Notes: a model not told the origin generated them from the sequence alone. A stretch of 34,909 nt of DNA from Deltaproteobacteria bacterium (GCA_031264015.1 JAISET010000274.1:1-34909), one strand, 5' to 3'. Shown: positions 21,868-30,615, numbered from the stretch's first letter. Program-made: numbers and translations.

Positions 21868-22067
21868 CCGTGCCCCATCAAATAGTTTGAGGTGCGTTAT
21901 GCCTGCATACATGAAAATGCGGAATATCGCCTAATCAGTTGAAATAAATCTTTCGGTAATCGTGCCCGACGCCGATTCGCAGTTGGTGGTTGACGCCTTG
22001 AAAGCGGCGTTGGAGTTGGCTTTGGCCAAAGATAAAGTCATATCTTTTGAACTGAAATCCCATGGGC
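21868..22067. other. Spacer with a short unassigned coding remnant
   Basis: A forward frame between 21937 and 22083 reads IVPDADSQLVVDALKAALEL and then LAKDKVISFELKSHG before a stop. It has no ribosome site, is preceded by a stop, and looks like a fragment of a larger gene I cannot name. Confidence 0.35.
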
Positions 22068-22168
22068 TATGTGACGGGCCGTGAAAGCCGCGGCATAATG
22101 ACAAAAAAAAATGGAGAGGTTTTGTGTTTCTCGGGCTTGCTTTTATTTAAACGGTAAAGGAGTCGAAA

Positions 22169-22483
22169 TTGACGGAACACCCGCTAATCTCAGATTTAGA
22201 CAAACTAAAGACCACGGAGTTGGGCGCGGGGCGGATCAGGCGCAATCTCGGACTGAATGTCGACGACGTGACGGAGTGGGGCAAACAAGCGGTTTTGGCG
22301 GCAGGCGCGGAAGATGTCGCGCGCAAGGGTAAGAATTGGTATGTTCGGGGCGACGATTTTATCCTGACCATCAACGCCAGCAGTCACACGATAATCACCG
22401 CCCATAAGGCGAAAGACAACAAGGCTGCCGCGGGGATGTTCCCGACCGCTCATCCCGGGCGCGCGACCGGCTCCGACGGTTAG
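22169..22483 (+). CDS. DUF3781 family protein, copy 2
   Basis: A near-identical paralogue of the gene at 987-1301: 104 residues, TTG start, same domain (KGKNWYVRGDDF, INASSHTIITAHK). The ribosome site is better than in copy 1 (AAAGGAG, 8 nt before TTG). Differences are T for A in DDVTEW, L for F in AVLAAG and T for P in GMFPTAHP. Function unknown. The low divergence suggests a recent duplication. Confidence 0.7.
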   Translation: MTEHPLISDLDKLKTTELGAGRIRRNLGLNVDDVTEWGKQAVLAAGAEDVARKGKNWYVRGDDFILTINASSHTIITAHKAKDNKAAAGMFPTAHPGRATGSDG

Positions 22484-23032
22484 GCCGCGTCATGATCGGG
22501 GCGAAAATGAGAACCAAGCCTTCGTCCAAACATTGAAGGGGGCGCCGGATGACAAAGCCGGCCGGGACAAGGCGGCGGGCGTTCCAGCCAGAATGAGGGG
22601 GACCCTCGCCCGGCCCTTGATTCGTTCCCGACGAATGATTCGCCGCGGTCGGAACCATCGAGACGGTCGCCAAAGCCGCGAAAAGCCAGGCCGACGAGGC
22701 GCGCCGATTCTTTCCCGCGGCCGGGGCCTGTCTTTTCGGTTCCCGGGCCAAGGGAGCCGCCACCGGGCCCCGCGACGCGGGACGCGCGTGTTTTTTTCTT
22801 GAGAGTTTAGGCGGAAGGCCCGAGCCGGAAGTTCTCGCCGACCTTTATCTTTCAAAAGGCGATTATCACCGGGCGGGCGTTCGGCCTCGCGCCCCGAGGG
22901 CGTCCTCCCTTGAGGCCGGCCATCCGTTTGTCGGAGAGATTTTGGAGACGGGCATGGAAATTTGAAAATATGTGCCGGCCGGTCTCAATTTTGTTCCTGC
23001 CGGCCCATATGTTTGCCCCGCTTTCATCCCCC
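22484..23032. other. Gene-poor part of the duplicated segment, copy 2
   Basis: As in copy 1 no gene can be supported. In this copy a T7 tract at 22791-22797 joins frames that are separate in copy 1, giving a longer open stretch with GACLFGSRAKG. Without a nucleotidyltransferase SDIDL motif I treat this as non-coding or relic DNA. Confidence 0.4.
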
Positions 23033-23034
23033 CC

Positions 23035-23071
23035 AAAAAAAAGGGCGCTCCCGGGCCGGCTCGGGCCCGGG
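23035..23071 (-). terminator. Intrinsic terminator of Fe-S protein operon
   Basis: On the minus strand CCCGGGCC pairs perfectly with GGCCCGGG (positions 23064-23071 and 23050-23057) and is followed by U8 (A tract at 23035-23042). It lies 4 bp after the stop codon of the Fe-S protein gene. Confidence 0.8.
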
Positions 23072-23075
23072 CAGC

Positions 23076-24101
23076 TCAGGCGATTCCCAAAAGCTTCTTC
23101 CCGTAGGCCTTGGGTGTCGGGGTCAGCGTTTTCAGTTTTCCGTCCCGGCCCAGAACGACGTCGTCGACGTAGCCGCCCTCCCGCCCTTCCCGCCCCTCCC
23201 GGCGCAGCCTTCTCTTCATGGCGTTGTGGCCGGCCGAGCAAAAGACCATGCAGCGGCCGCAGTTGGTGGCCCCGAAAGTGGACTCGGAGTGCTCGAGAAC
23301 TCTCAGACGGGCGTCCCTTTCCGTCCACAGCTGCCGATAGACGTCGTCGGCCGTCGGGTTTTCGATGACCTCCACGTCCACCTGGGGGTTGAACCTCGCC
23401 CCCGGCCAGGCCTTGCTGGAGAGACCGGAGTGCATTATCCGGCATTTGTTGGGGATGGCCCTGGCATATTTGAATGTCTGCCCGGCCAGCGAGCACTCGT
23501 GGGGATTTTTGATTTCCAGGGCCTGGGAGGGGCAGCTGGTCACGCATTCCAGACAGCCGTCGCAGACCTCGGCCGGGGTCAGAAATTTTTCGGCAGGCCG
23601 GAGCGGGGCGGTGGTGGGCAGGCCCAGAAACCTTTGGCGGCTGCCGTACTCGGGCGTCAGGGCCAGGCCGCTGAGCCCGAAGGAGGCCAGGCCGGCGGCC
23701 ACGGCCGAGTGCCGGAAGGACAGCATGCCGTAGCTCGGCTTGCGTGCCCCGAGGGAGCAGCTGCGGGCGGGGACGGGCAGGGTGGCGTAGCCTCGGTCCT
23801 CGATGAAATTGGACAGCCGGTAGGCCAGAAAATCGAGCTCCCTGTTCAGGTAGGTGTAGCCGAAGAGGTTGTAGCTGTAGTTGGAGATCCCCCGGCGCAT
23901 GATCTCCTGGGCCCCGTCGGGGATGTGGAGTGCCACCACCACCACCGAGCGGCATCCGGGCAGAATGTCCTCCGGCCGGAAATCTTTTTCGAGCCCCTCG
24001 TTTAATATGTCGGCCGAGGCGATGCCGGCCAGGCTCGCGCCCAGCCGCTTGGCGTGCTCGAGAACCTTTTCGGTCAGATCCTCGTTGTAGGAGGGGGTCA
24101 C
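23076..24101 (-). CDS. QueG-like double [4Fe-4S] protein
   Basis: A 341-residue protein resembling epoxyqueuosine reductase and related reductive enzymes. The N-terminal domain (about 1-170) contains CRSVVVVALHIPD and a YGMLSFRHSAVAAGLASFG block of the kind found in QueG-like and dehalogenase-like proteins. The ferredoxin domain has C180, C183, C186, C190 (CDGCLECVTSCP) and C281, C284, C288 (CGRCMVFC). The C-terminal HEAT-like part of true QueG is missing. The start is GTG at 24101. It is the last gene of the importer operon, 25 bp after the permease, so it more likely acts on the imported compound than on tRNA; that is inference. Its C-terminal 55 codons are duplicated at 1913-2080. Confidence 0.75.
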   Translation of the reverse strand: MTPSYNEDLTEKVLEHAKRLGASLAGIASADILNEGLEKDFRPEDILPGCRSVVVVALHIPDGAQEIMRRGISNYSYNLFGYTYLNRELDFLAYRLSNFIEDRGYATLPVPARSCSLGARKPSYGMLSFRHSAVAAGLASFGLSGLALTPEYGSRQRFLGLPTTAPLRPAEKFLTPAEVCDGCLECVTSCPSQALEIKNPHECSLAGQTFKYARAIPNKCRIMHSGLSSKAWPGARFNPQVDVEVIENPTADDVYRQLWTERDARLRVLEHSESTFGATNCGRCMVFCSAGHNAMKRRLRREGREGREGGYVDDVVLGRDGKLKTLTPTPKAYGKKLLGIA

Positions 24102-24126
24102 GGTTGCCGCCTTTCTTGCGCTCCTG

Positions 24127-24900
24127 TCAGCGCTTTTGGGTCCAGTAAAGAAGACGTTTTTTTAAAAGGTCGAAGAGCGTCATGATGGAGACGACCACCA
24201 GGGACAGCCAGATCATCCCGGCGATGACCAGGTTGTACTTGGCGAAATCGGCGTAGTATTGGACGAAGAAACCGAGGCCGGCCTTGGCCCCGATCATCTC
24301 GGCCACGGTGAGCAGCAGGAAGCTGCGGATGAGCCCGGCGTTGATGCCGGCGAAGATCTGCGGCATGGCTCCGGGGAGGACGACCTTGGTTATCAGGCGC
24401 CGGCCCCTGAGCCCCAGGCAGCGGGCGTTGTCGATCCACCTGGGCTCAAGCATGCTGATCCCGTGGAGGGTGTTCATGATGACGGGCCAGAGGACGCCCA
24501 TGTAGATGATTATCCAGGACGACGACCAGAAGGTGGGCATGACGGCGATGGCGTAGGGTATGAGCATCGTCGACGGGAGCGGGTTCACGGCCCGGATGAA
24601 GGGGATCAGCACCGCCTCCAATCTCTTGTGGAGCCCTATGACCATCCCGGCGGTCACCCCGGTCAGGACGGCCGCCGCCACCGCCGGGATCAGGAGCTTC
24701 ATGGAGCTGACCAGCCCGGAAAAAAGCTGCTGGCGGCCGGTCCAGAAGGCCGGGATGATCTTTTGCCAGCCCGGAAAAAGGACCGCGTTGGGGCGGCGCA
24801 GAACGTCGGTCCAGACCCCGTAGACGCCGGCCAGCAAGGCGGCGATCAGCAGGCAGCACAAAAAGCCGAAACGCCGGCCCCGGCCGGACGCGGAACTCAT
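24127..24900 (-). CDS. TauC/SsuC-type ABC permease
   Basis: A 257-residue inner-membrane permease of the nitrate/sulfonate/taurine/thiamine-precursor importer family. Six hydrophobic segments are visible, and the coupling EAA loop is CLGLRGRRLITKVVLPGAMP with GINAGLIRS after it, which is diagnostic for this group. The start ATG 24900 lies 17 bp after the ATPase stop. It should form the membrane pore with the ATPase encoded at 24917 and the binding protein encoded at 25744. Confidence 0.88.
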   Translation of the reverse strand: MSSASGRGRRFGFLCCLLIAALLAGVYGVWTDVLRRPNAVLFPGWQKIIPAFWTGRQQLFSGLVSSMKLLIPAVAAAVLTGVTAGMVIGLHKRLEAVLIPFIRAVNPLPSTMLIPYAIAVMPTFWSSSWIIIYMGVLWPVIMNTLHGISMLEPRWIDNARCLGLRGRRLITKVVLPGAMPQIFAGINAGLIRSFLLLTVAEMIGAKAGLGFFVQYYADFAKYNLVIAGMIWLSLVVVSIMTLFDLLKKRLLYWTQKR

Positions 24901-24916
24901 GGGGACATCCCTCCGG

Positions 24917-25744
24917 TCATATTCTGGCCCCGTCCTCGGAGGCCGGGTGCAGCCGCTCGTCCACCACCAGGTTCAGCTCGTCGAGCAGCCGGTCCCTGAG
25001 CCCGTTGAAATTGGGATGCCGAAGAGAGCTTGTTCTGGTCCTGGGCCGGGGCAGGTCGACCGTCATGTCCCTGACGATCCTCCCGGGCCCCGTCCCCATC
25101 ACTATGACCCTGTCGCCAAGGATCACGGCCTCCTCGACGTCGTGGGTGACGAAGAAGACGGTCTTTCCGGCGCCCCCGCCCCCCTGGCCCCCCTGCCACA
25201 GGTCCAGCAGCAGGTCCTGCTGCCTGGCCCTGGTGATCTCGTCCAGGGCCCCGAACGGCTCGTCCATCAGCAAAATCGGCGGGTTGATGGCCAGGGCGCG
25301 GGCGATGGCCGTCCTCTGGCGCATCCCGCCCGAAAGCTCCCCGGGAAGCTTGCCGCCGTCGTCGGCCAGCCCCACCAGCTCCAAAAACGTCTGGGCGACG
25401 TGCCGCCTCTCGGCCCGGTCCCGGCCGATTCCCGCCTGGTCGAGGGCCAGGACTATGTTCTCGAGGCAGGTCATCCAAGGGAACAGGCTGTAGTCCTGGA
25501 AGACCACGGCCCTGTCCAGCCCCGGGGCCTCGACGGGCCTGCCGCCGACGGCGACGGCGCCGCGCGTCGGACGGACAAGCCCCGCGAGCAAACGCAGCAG
25601 CGTCGTCTTGCCGCACCCGGAGGGGCCGATGACGGCTGCGAACTGGCCCCGGTCGATGGCGAGGCTGATGTTCTCCAGGACCGTCTGGCTCTCCCCGTAG
25701 CCGAAGCCGACCCCGGAGATGTCTATGTAGCCGCCGGAGGCCAT
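24917..25744 (-). CDS. TauB/SsuB-type ABC ATPase
   Basis: A 275-residue importer ATPase. Walker A GPSGCGKTT, signature LSGGMRQR, Walker B ILLMDEP and switch VTHDVEEAV are all intact, and VFQDYSLFPWMTCLENI is the usual Q-loop region of the TauB/SsuB branch. A glycine run (QGGQGGGGAG) near residue 197 is an unusual insertion. The start ATG 25744 overlaps the stop of the binding-protein gene (ATGA), which rules out the longer frame that begins at 25906. Confidence 0.9.
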   Translation of the reverse strand: MASGGYIDISGVGFGYGESQTVLENISLAIDRGQFAAVIGPSGCGKTTLLRLLAGLVRPTRGAVAVGGRPVEAPGLDRAVVFQDYSLFPWMTCLENIVLALDQAGIGRDRAERRHVAQTFLELVGLADDGGKLPGELSGGMRQRTAIARALAINPPILLMDEPFGALDEITRARQQDLLLDLWQGGQGGGGAGKTVFFVTHDVEEAVILGDRVIVMGTGPGRIVRDMTVDLPRPRTRTSSLRHPNFNGLRDRLLDELNLVVDERLHPASEDGARI

Positions 25745-26760
25745 CAGTTCCAATCCTGGAAGCGCCTCTCCACCTCCGCCCAGTACGGGTTGTCGGGCTC
25801 CTCGCTTTTCACCTGGGCGAGCGCCTCCTGGTAAAGGGAGGTGTCGATGAAGGATTTGGGGTCGGCGTCGGACTGGATATACTCGCAGGCCTGCATGTAT
25901 TCCCACATCGTGATCACCCCCTTGGTGTTGGGGTCCACCGAGAGCTGGATGTGCGGGTCGAGGGTCATGATGCGGGCCATCTTCTCGTCCACCTGCATGT
26001 CGACTATGTTGGCCTGCACCCCGGCCTCGGGGTCGTCGATGAAGAATTTTTCCGCCCTCAGAAGCCCCGCGATGAGCTTGACAAGGTCCGGCCGTCTTTT
26101 TTCCAGAACGTCCTTGGTGGTGATGATCCTGCAGCAGGGATGGTAGGCGAAGAGGTCGTTGCTCCAGAGGGGGATGGCCAGGCCCGCTTCCAGTGACGAG
26201 GCGATGACGGCGCCGGAGGCGACGCCTATGTCTATCTTGCCGGTCCTGACAGCCTCCACAATGTCGTTGGGCCGCTTGAACTCGATGAGCTCGAAGTCCT
26301 TGCCCGGCACCAGCCCCGCCTTGAACGCCGCCCCCCGGAAGACGACGTCGGCCGTGTAGAGCCTCGGGGTCCCGACGGTCTTGCCCCTGAAGTCCTCGAT
26401 GCCCTTGAACTTGGGGGCGTTCTCCTGGGTCGTGATGATGGGGTGGCCGCCTGAGAGGTTGCCGGCGATGATGACGATGGGGGCGCCCTCAGCGGCGAAG
26501 GTCAGTGGGGAGCCGGTTCCGAAGGACATGCCCACGTCGATCTTGCCGGCGTTGAGGGCGTTGATGCCGTCGGAGGTGCTCAGAAACGTGACCAGCTCGA
26601 CGTCGAGCCCCTGGTCGGTGAAGTAGCCGTTGTTGATGCCCAGCACCGGCAGGGTTTGGTTGGCGCCCTGGTTGCGCCCCAGTTTCAAGGTCTCGGCCGA
26701 GACCGGCAGGGAGGCCAGCAGGAGGACGGCGCAGGCGAGAAGCCAGGAGAGTTTTTTCAT
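25744..26760 (-). CDS. TauA/SsuA-type (NMT1-like) substrate-binding protein
   Basis: A 338-residue periplasmic binding protein. The signal peptide KKLSWLLACAVLLLASLPVSA is cleaved near SAE. The mature start LKLGRNQGANQTLPVLGINN and the block DFRGKTVGTPRLYTADVVF are typical of the NMT1/SsuA-like family that binds sulfonates, nitrate, aromatic acids or pyrimidine precursors. The ligand cannot be read from sequence. It is the first gene of the operon SBP-ATPase-permease-Fe-S protein, 192 bp downstream of a strong hairpin terminator. Confidence 0.88.
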   Translation of the reverse strand: MKKLSWLLACAVLLLASLPVSAETLKLGRNQGANQTLPVLGINNGYFTDQGLDVELVTFLSTSDGINALNAGKIDVGMSFGTGSPLTFAAEGAPIVIIAGNLSGGHPIITTQENAPKFKGIEDFRGKTVGTPRLYTADVVFRGAAFKAGLVPGKDFELIEFKRPNDIVEAVRTGKIDIGVASGAVIASSLEAGLAIPLWSNDLFAYHPCCRIITTKDVLEKRRPDLVKLIAGLLRAEKFFIDDPEAGVQANIVDMQVDEKMARIMTLDPHIQLSVDPNTKGVITMWEYMQACEYIQSDADPKSFIDTSLYQEALAQVKSEEPDNPYWAEVERRFQDWN

Positions 26761-26951
26761 GTCCGGATCCTTTCTCTAGGTCGGGGAGGGTTGGCCGGGC
26801 ATGTCGCCCGTCCGGTTTTGAATTATTCCGGCGCGTCCGTTTGGAACGAAGCCCGCGGCTTGGGGGGCCGCCCCGGCGGAACGTCCCCCGGCTCTATTCC
26901 GGGACGTTTCCCCGGGTCTGCTCCCGGGGACTTTCGGCGAGGGCGGTCAAT
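26761..26951. other. Leader between terminator and binding-protein gene
   Basis: No ORF is supported. GC-rich CCCCGG-type short repeats occur on both strands (26877-26935). AAAGGATCC stands at a usable distance before the ATG of the binding-protein gene on the minus strand. Confidence 0.4.
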
Positions 26952-26992
26952 AAAAAAAAGCCGCGAACCATCGGAGATGGAACGCGGCTTTT
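26952..26992 (-). terminator. Strong hairpin terminator or attenuator
   Basis: On the minus strand AAAAGCCGCG pairs with CGCGGCTTTT (10 bp), a UU/UU internal loop leads to CCATC/GATGG with a TCC loop, and U8 follows (A tract at 26952-26959). It either ends transcripts from the fic remnant or attenuates the importer operon. On the plus strand the T-tail is only four bases. Confidence 0.75.
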
Positions 26993-27471
26993 AGAATTCT
27001 AATCGGCCGGCATATATATGGTCGCCCGCCCGCGGCGGGCAGGGCCGCCCTGGTAGGGTGGGCCGCCAACGCATCGGGGAAAGACAATTTAGAGTCGCAA
27101 AAAAGAGGTTGAAATATCTTTTAAGTTATGAAGATCTTCAAATGTATCATATATTTTCACGTTTAGACCAGTAAAATCTGAAAAGTTATATCGTGTCTTA
27201 TTGTCATATAAATATAATACCTGTTTTGTTGTCATATTGTCATAATGAGTGTGTTATTGTCATATGTTAAACTTTTAAATATGTCCGACAAGTCATGAAG
27301 AATTTACCATTGACCTGCATCTTTGTCAAGAGCAAAAAAAACGCTTCAAATTAGAAAAAACTTTTGAAAAACAGCAAGTTGTAGAATAATTATCATATTC
27401 GTCCAGCGGCAACGAAAAATAGTTGCGGGTGGCTCACGGATCAGAAAAACATTCTCCAAAATAATTCGGAA
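26993..27471. promoter_or_regulatory. Probable regulatory spacer with TTGTCATA repeats
   Basis: No gene is visible. TTGTCATA occurs four times in 64 bp (27201, 27229, 27237, 27257), reading TATGACAA on the minus strand, the direction of the importer operon. A GC-rich hairpin GCCCGC/GCGGGC (27024-27041) and GGCCGCCC-type segments lie between these repeats and the terminator at 26952. The layout suits an operator cluster plus structured leader. Confidence 0.4.
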
Positions 27472-28981
27472 CTATTGCTTGTTCCGGGAGCCGAGGCCGT
27501 CATGGAAGGCCTTTTCCATCGCCAGCGCCTCGTCGTCGGTCAGAGACTTGAACAGGGATTTCCTTTTTCGTCCTGAAAGACGTCCGTCGTTTTGCAGGCG
27601 GGCACGTATAAAAATTTCGACAAGGCGGTCCGGCATGGCGCGGATATTTAGAACGGCCGCTCTGGTTTGTTTGTATTTTTCCTGAAATTCCAGTTCCCCG
27701 GCCAGTTCGCTTTCGACGGCGGGCTTGACAAAATGAAACAGCGCCTCCGTCTGAACGGTCATGTCGATATAATTGTCAAAGCCTGTCGTCTCGCCGGTCG
27801 CATTCAGGCGGACTCTGTCGTCAATGTCATAATCTATCAGGTCCGTCAACGGTTTTGAGAAAACATCCATGCAGTGTTCGTACAGGCTAAAATTATTTAA
27901 CATGGCCGCGGAGACTGGGTATATGACTCCTTCGGGGATCTCCCCGCGCAGGGACAAAACATTCTGGATGAGCAGTCGATGGACGCGGCCGTTGCCGTCC
28001 GAGAACGGATGGAGAAAGACAAAGCCGAACGAGACGACCGCCGCATGGACAATGCCGGGAAGACTTAAGCCCGCCATTATTTCATTGGCGGAAAGCAACC
28101 CGGCCATCAGCTCCTGGATGTCGTTCGGCTTGGGGCATACATAGCGAACTTTTTCCTGGTGGCTTTTTCTCGTCACACCCACGTAGTTTTGCATGCCTTT
28201 ATAGTCAGACTCTTTGAAGCGAGGTTCGACTAAGTTGTTTTGCAAGCCGACAAGGCAACTCTTCTCGCGGAAATTTTCGCGCCCGGCATTCTCAAGCAGG
28301 CCGACAAACTTCTTTAAGCCCGAGGTGTCCGTCTTTATATTTTCGATCGCCAGAGAGGACATGGCCTCCGCCGCATAAAGATTCTTTAGCGTCCGGCGGA
28401 GGTCGTCGAGTGGATAAGACGACGTAATTTCCTCGCGCCGCCCGGGCAGGTCATAATTTTCCATGTCGGCGAGCTCTTTGGCGCGCCGGACGATCGGACG
28501 GAAATCTCTTGCGCCTGGCAGACTGCTGGCGATTCTCCGCCTCGGAGAGCTGGCCGGGACGCATGCTGAAGTGTCGGTCCGAGTCCGGCGGCTCGACGTG
28601 ATCCCCCAGGGCCATGTCCGGCAAGGAGAGTTTTCTTCCGGTCAGGAACTTGTGCAGGAACCAAACTTTGCGTCGGCATTCCCCTGTCGGCATAGAACCA
28701 ATCCAGTTTTCCAGCTCGACTGTCGGGACGACCTTGAAAAGGGAGGACAGGATGCCAAGATTGACGCCGTCATGATCGAGGGCGAACTCCGGCTGGTCTC
28801 CGAACCCGTCGCACGGCCAAAAGGACATCGGGTATGTTGATTCAACTTGACCGTCGCGGGCGTAAGTTTGCGGGGCGCCGATCTGGTCGACGGCTGAGAC
28901 GTGCCAGTTCGGCAAAGCTTTTAAATGGTACTGTCGGACTAGATGGGAATATCCAACTAATTTTGGGTTGTTCGTATTCAA
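27472..28981 (-). pseudogene. Frameshifted Fic family gene, copy 2
   Basis: A paralogue of the Fic gene at 3127-4644, aligned almost end to end. The N-terminal part (TTG 28981, or GTG 28987) runs in frame to about 28555 (HFSMRPG). The rest, from RRRIASSLPGARDFRPIVRR to the stop, continues in another frame, so one base was gained or two lost around 28543-28556. The second part keeps the inhibitory motif SLAIEN and the active-site motif HPFSDGNGRVHR, so the lesion is the only visible damage. Total length 1510 nt against 1518 in copy 1. Its GC content is much higher than that of copy 1, so the two copies have different histories rather than being a recent duplication. Confidence 0.82.
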
Positions 28982-29457
28982 AATCACTTTCCCTTGGAAA
29001 GCTGAATAATCTCATGAATTTCAGCAAGGTCAACCGCTTGAATTTCAGCATAATTTTCTCAATCATTGCTCCACGCGGGGAGGAACCTCAGGCACTGCGT
29101 CAACTCCGTCTCGATTTCTTTTGTCGGCGGGGCGACGCCGGGCGACGACGGGTCGAAAGCCGGGCGGGCGGAAAAAGTACTTTGCTCCTTCATAGATTTG
29201 TGCTAAAGTCAAAAAGAATTGACGGCACAATCGCCGAACTCATTAATGTCTGACTGACTTAGTTCGATTATGGTCTTTTAGTATATTTGTTGATGATATT
29301 GTGATGTTATGAATGTATGGTTTGAACTGGACACTATCAAGTTTTATACGACATATGTGACTAGTTATTCATCATTTGATTCTATCACAATTGAAAAATT
29401 GCTTCGGAAATTTTGACTGTCACTGATATGTCTCCAATTGATGAAAGATTTTCTGTC
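28982..29457. other. Spacer with gene fragments, AT-rich at right
   Basis: Near the left edge GAATTTCAGCA occurs twice (29016 and 29040). The msrB fragment follows at 29072-29174. From 29200 the sequence is AT-rich with no ORF and probably contains the promoter of the secreted-protein gene; I see no unambiguous -35/-10 pair. Confidence 0.4.
29072..29174 (+). pseudogene. Stranded 3' fragment of msrB-like gene
   Basis: About 103 bp closely matching 7256-7356, the end of the msrB-like gene (RNLR-CVNSVSISFVGGAT and the tail), including the catalytic-cysteine block, with a 2-bp insertion near 29077 and scattered changes. There is no start and no upstream domain. It shows that the msrB end was copied across 21.8 kb. 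Confidence 0.85.
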
Positions 29458-30483
29458 ATGAGATCAATATTTCTAGCCTGTTTTCTTCTTTTCTCATTTG
29501 TCGCCCCACTCCATGCCGACGACGACTTTGAGGCGACGGATTGCGCCAAGATCAGTTTTCTGCCGCACAGGACGGTGGGTGTCGGACTGTTTGTAGATTT
29601 GGGGCAGGAGACCCCCGCGGATTGCTCCGGGCTTGGCCCCGCTTTCCGCCCCCAAGACAAGTCCGTCATTCCGGCCCCCGGGACGCTGGCGACTTTGACC
29701 GCCGCCGAGGCCGAGTCCGTCTTCGGGCCGCCGGTCGTCAGCTATGATGACGCGAGCGGCGACCGGGAGCTCATTTTTGACGTAAAATACCGAATAGCTA
29801 TCCTCTTTGACCGCCTGACCAACAAACCCAAGCGGCTTGTCTTCCACGTTCAGGACTCCGACATTTTTCAAGTGCTCCCCGGCCTCGGATTTAAGGACTT
29901 GCCGGACCCCCTGACCGACTTCGGGACCCTGGGTCTTTTTTACAGAAATGTCGGCCCGTACGCCGAGATTGAAGTCTCGTCCCCCTCGGTCAAAGCCGAC
30001 GGACTTTATTTCTACCCCGTGATCATGGAGCTGGACCCAGTCAACTCCCCCAGGCTCAAGATGGGGGAGGTCGAGAGCGGCCGGAAACTCGCCCCCCTGT
30101 CCCTCTACGACCTGGCCGACGAGCCCCCCATGACCAGGGAGGACGTCGACGCCTACGCCGCCCTCGTCCCCGGGCTGGTCGCGGCCGAGCGCGACAGCCC
30201 CGGGACCCTGGCCCTGTACTCGGCGGCAGGCCTGGAAAGACGGCGCTTCGCCTTTCTGCGGATCAAAATTTTCCTGGCCCTGGCCGCCGCCAGGGGCGAG
30301 AAGTTCAACTTGGCGAGACTGAGGGCTGAATTCATGCTTCCAAGCCCGGAGGAGCAAAAACTAATAAACGACAATATCCTTGTCTTGGAGGACGTCGAGA
30401 ATAAATACTTCATCGGTCCCCTCCGTCCCGCCGGCTCGGAACTTGAATCGAAACAGGATTCCGACACCAAGCCCGGCTCCTGA
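29458..30483 (+). CDS. Secreted protein of unknown function
   Basis: A 341-residue protein from ATG 29458. The signal peptide RSIFLACFLLFSFVAPLHA ends before DDDFEATD, so the mature protein is exported. No lipobox is present. Two cysteines lie early in the mature part (TDCAK, ADCSG) and could form a disulfide. The middle region has beta-strand-like segments (RIAILFDRLTNKPKRLVFHV), then a helical Ala/Arg-rich region (about residues 225-300) and a polar tail. I do not recognise the family. The earlier in-frame ATGs at 29413 and 29428 would add residues before the signal peptide and lack a ribosome site. It stands alone on its strand. Confidence 0.7.
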   Translation: MRSIFLACFLLFSFVAPLHADDDFEATDCAKISFLPHRTVGVGLFVDLGQETPADCSGLGPAFRPQDKSVIPAPGTLATLTAAEAESVFGPPVVSYDDASGDRELIFDVKYRIAILFDRLTNKPKRLVFHVQDSDIFQVLPGLGFKDLPDPLTDFGTLGLFYRNVGPYAEIEVSSPSVKADGLYFYPVIMELDPVNSPRLKMGEVESGRKLAPLSLYDLADEPPMTREDVDAYAALVPGLVAAERDSPGTLALYSAAGLERRRFAFLRIKIFLALAAARGEKFNLARLRAEFMLPSPEEQKLINDNILVLEDVENKYFIGPLRPAGSELESKQDSDTKPGS

Positions 30484-30586
30484 GCCGTGCCCGCATCCGC
30501 CCCCGCCTCATAACCCCGCCCCGCCCCGCATCCCGGTTCAAAGTCAACCAGCGCCATGGCCCCCCGGCAAACCCGGCCGGAGGGAG

Positions 30587-30615
30587 TTGAAAAATTAGCG
30601 TCTTTTCGCGACAAT
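30587..30615 (+). promoter_or_regulatory. Candidate promoter for ybaK-like gene
   Basis: TTGAAA (30587-30592), 17 bp, GACAAT (30610-30615), about 100 bp upstream of the start codon. Confidence 0.4.

Larger units (their letters stand above)
22068..23243. repeat. Long direct repeat, copy 2
   Basis: The sister of 887-2080, in the same orientation about 21.2 kb away. This copy keeps the full QueG-like gene into which the repeat extends, so it is the likely parent. It lacks the 17-bp duplication of copy 1 and has a shorter poly-C tract. Recombination between the copies would delete or loop out everything from ssrA to hicB, including the nitrogenase-like operons. Confidence 0.9.
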
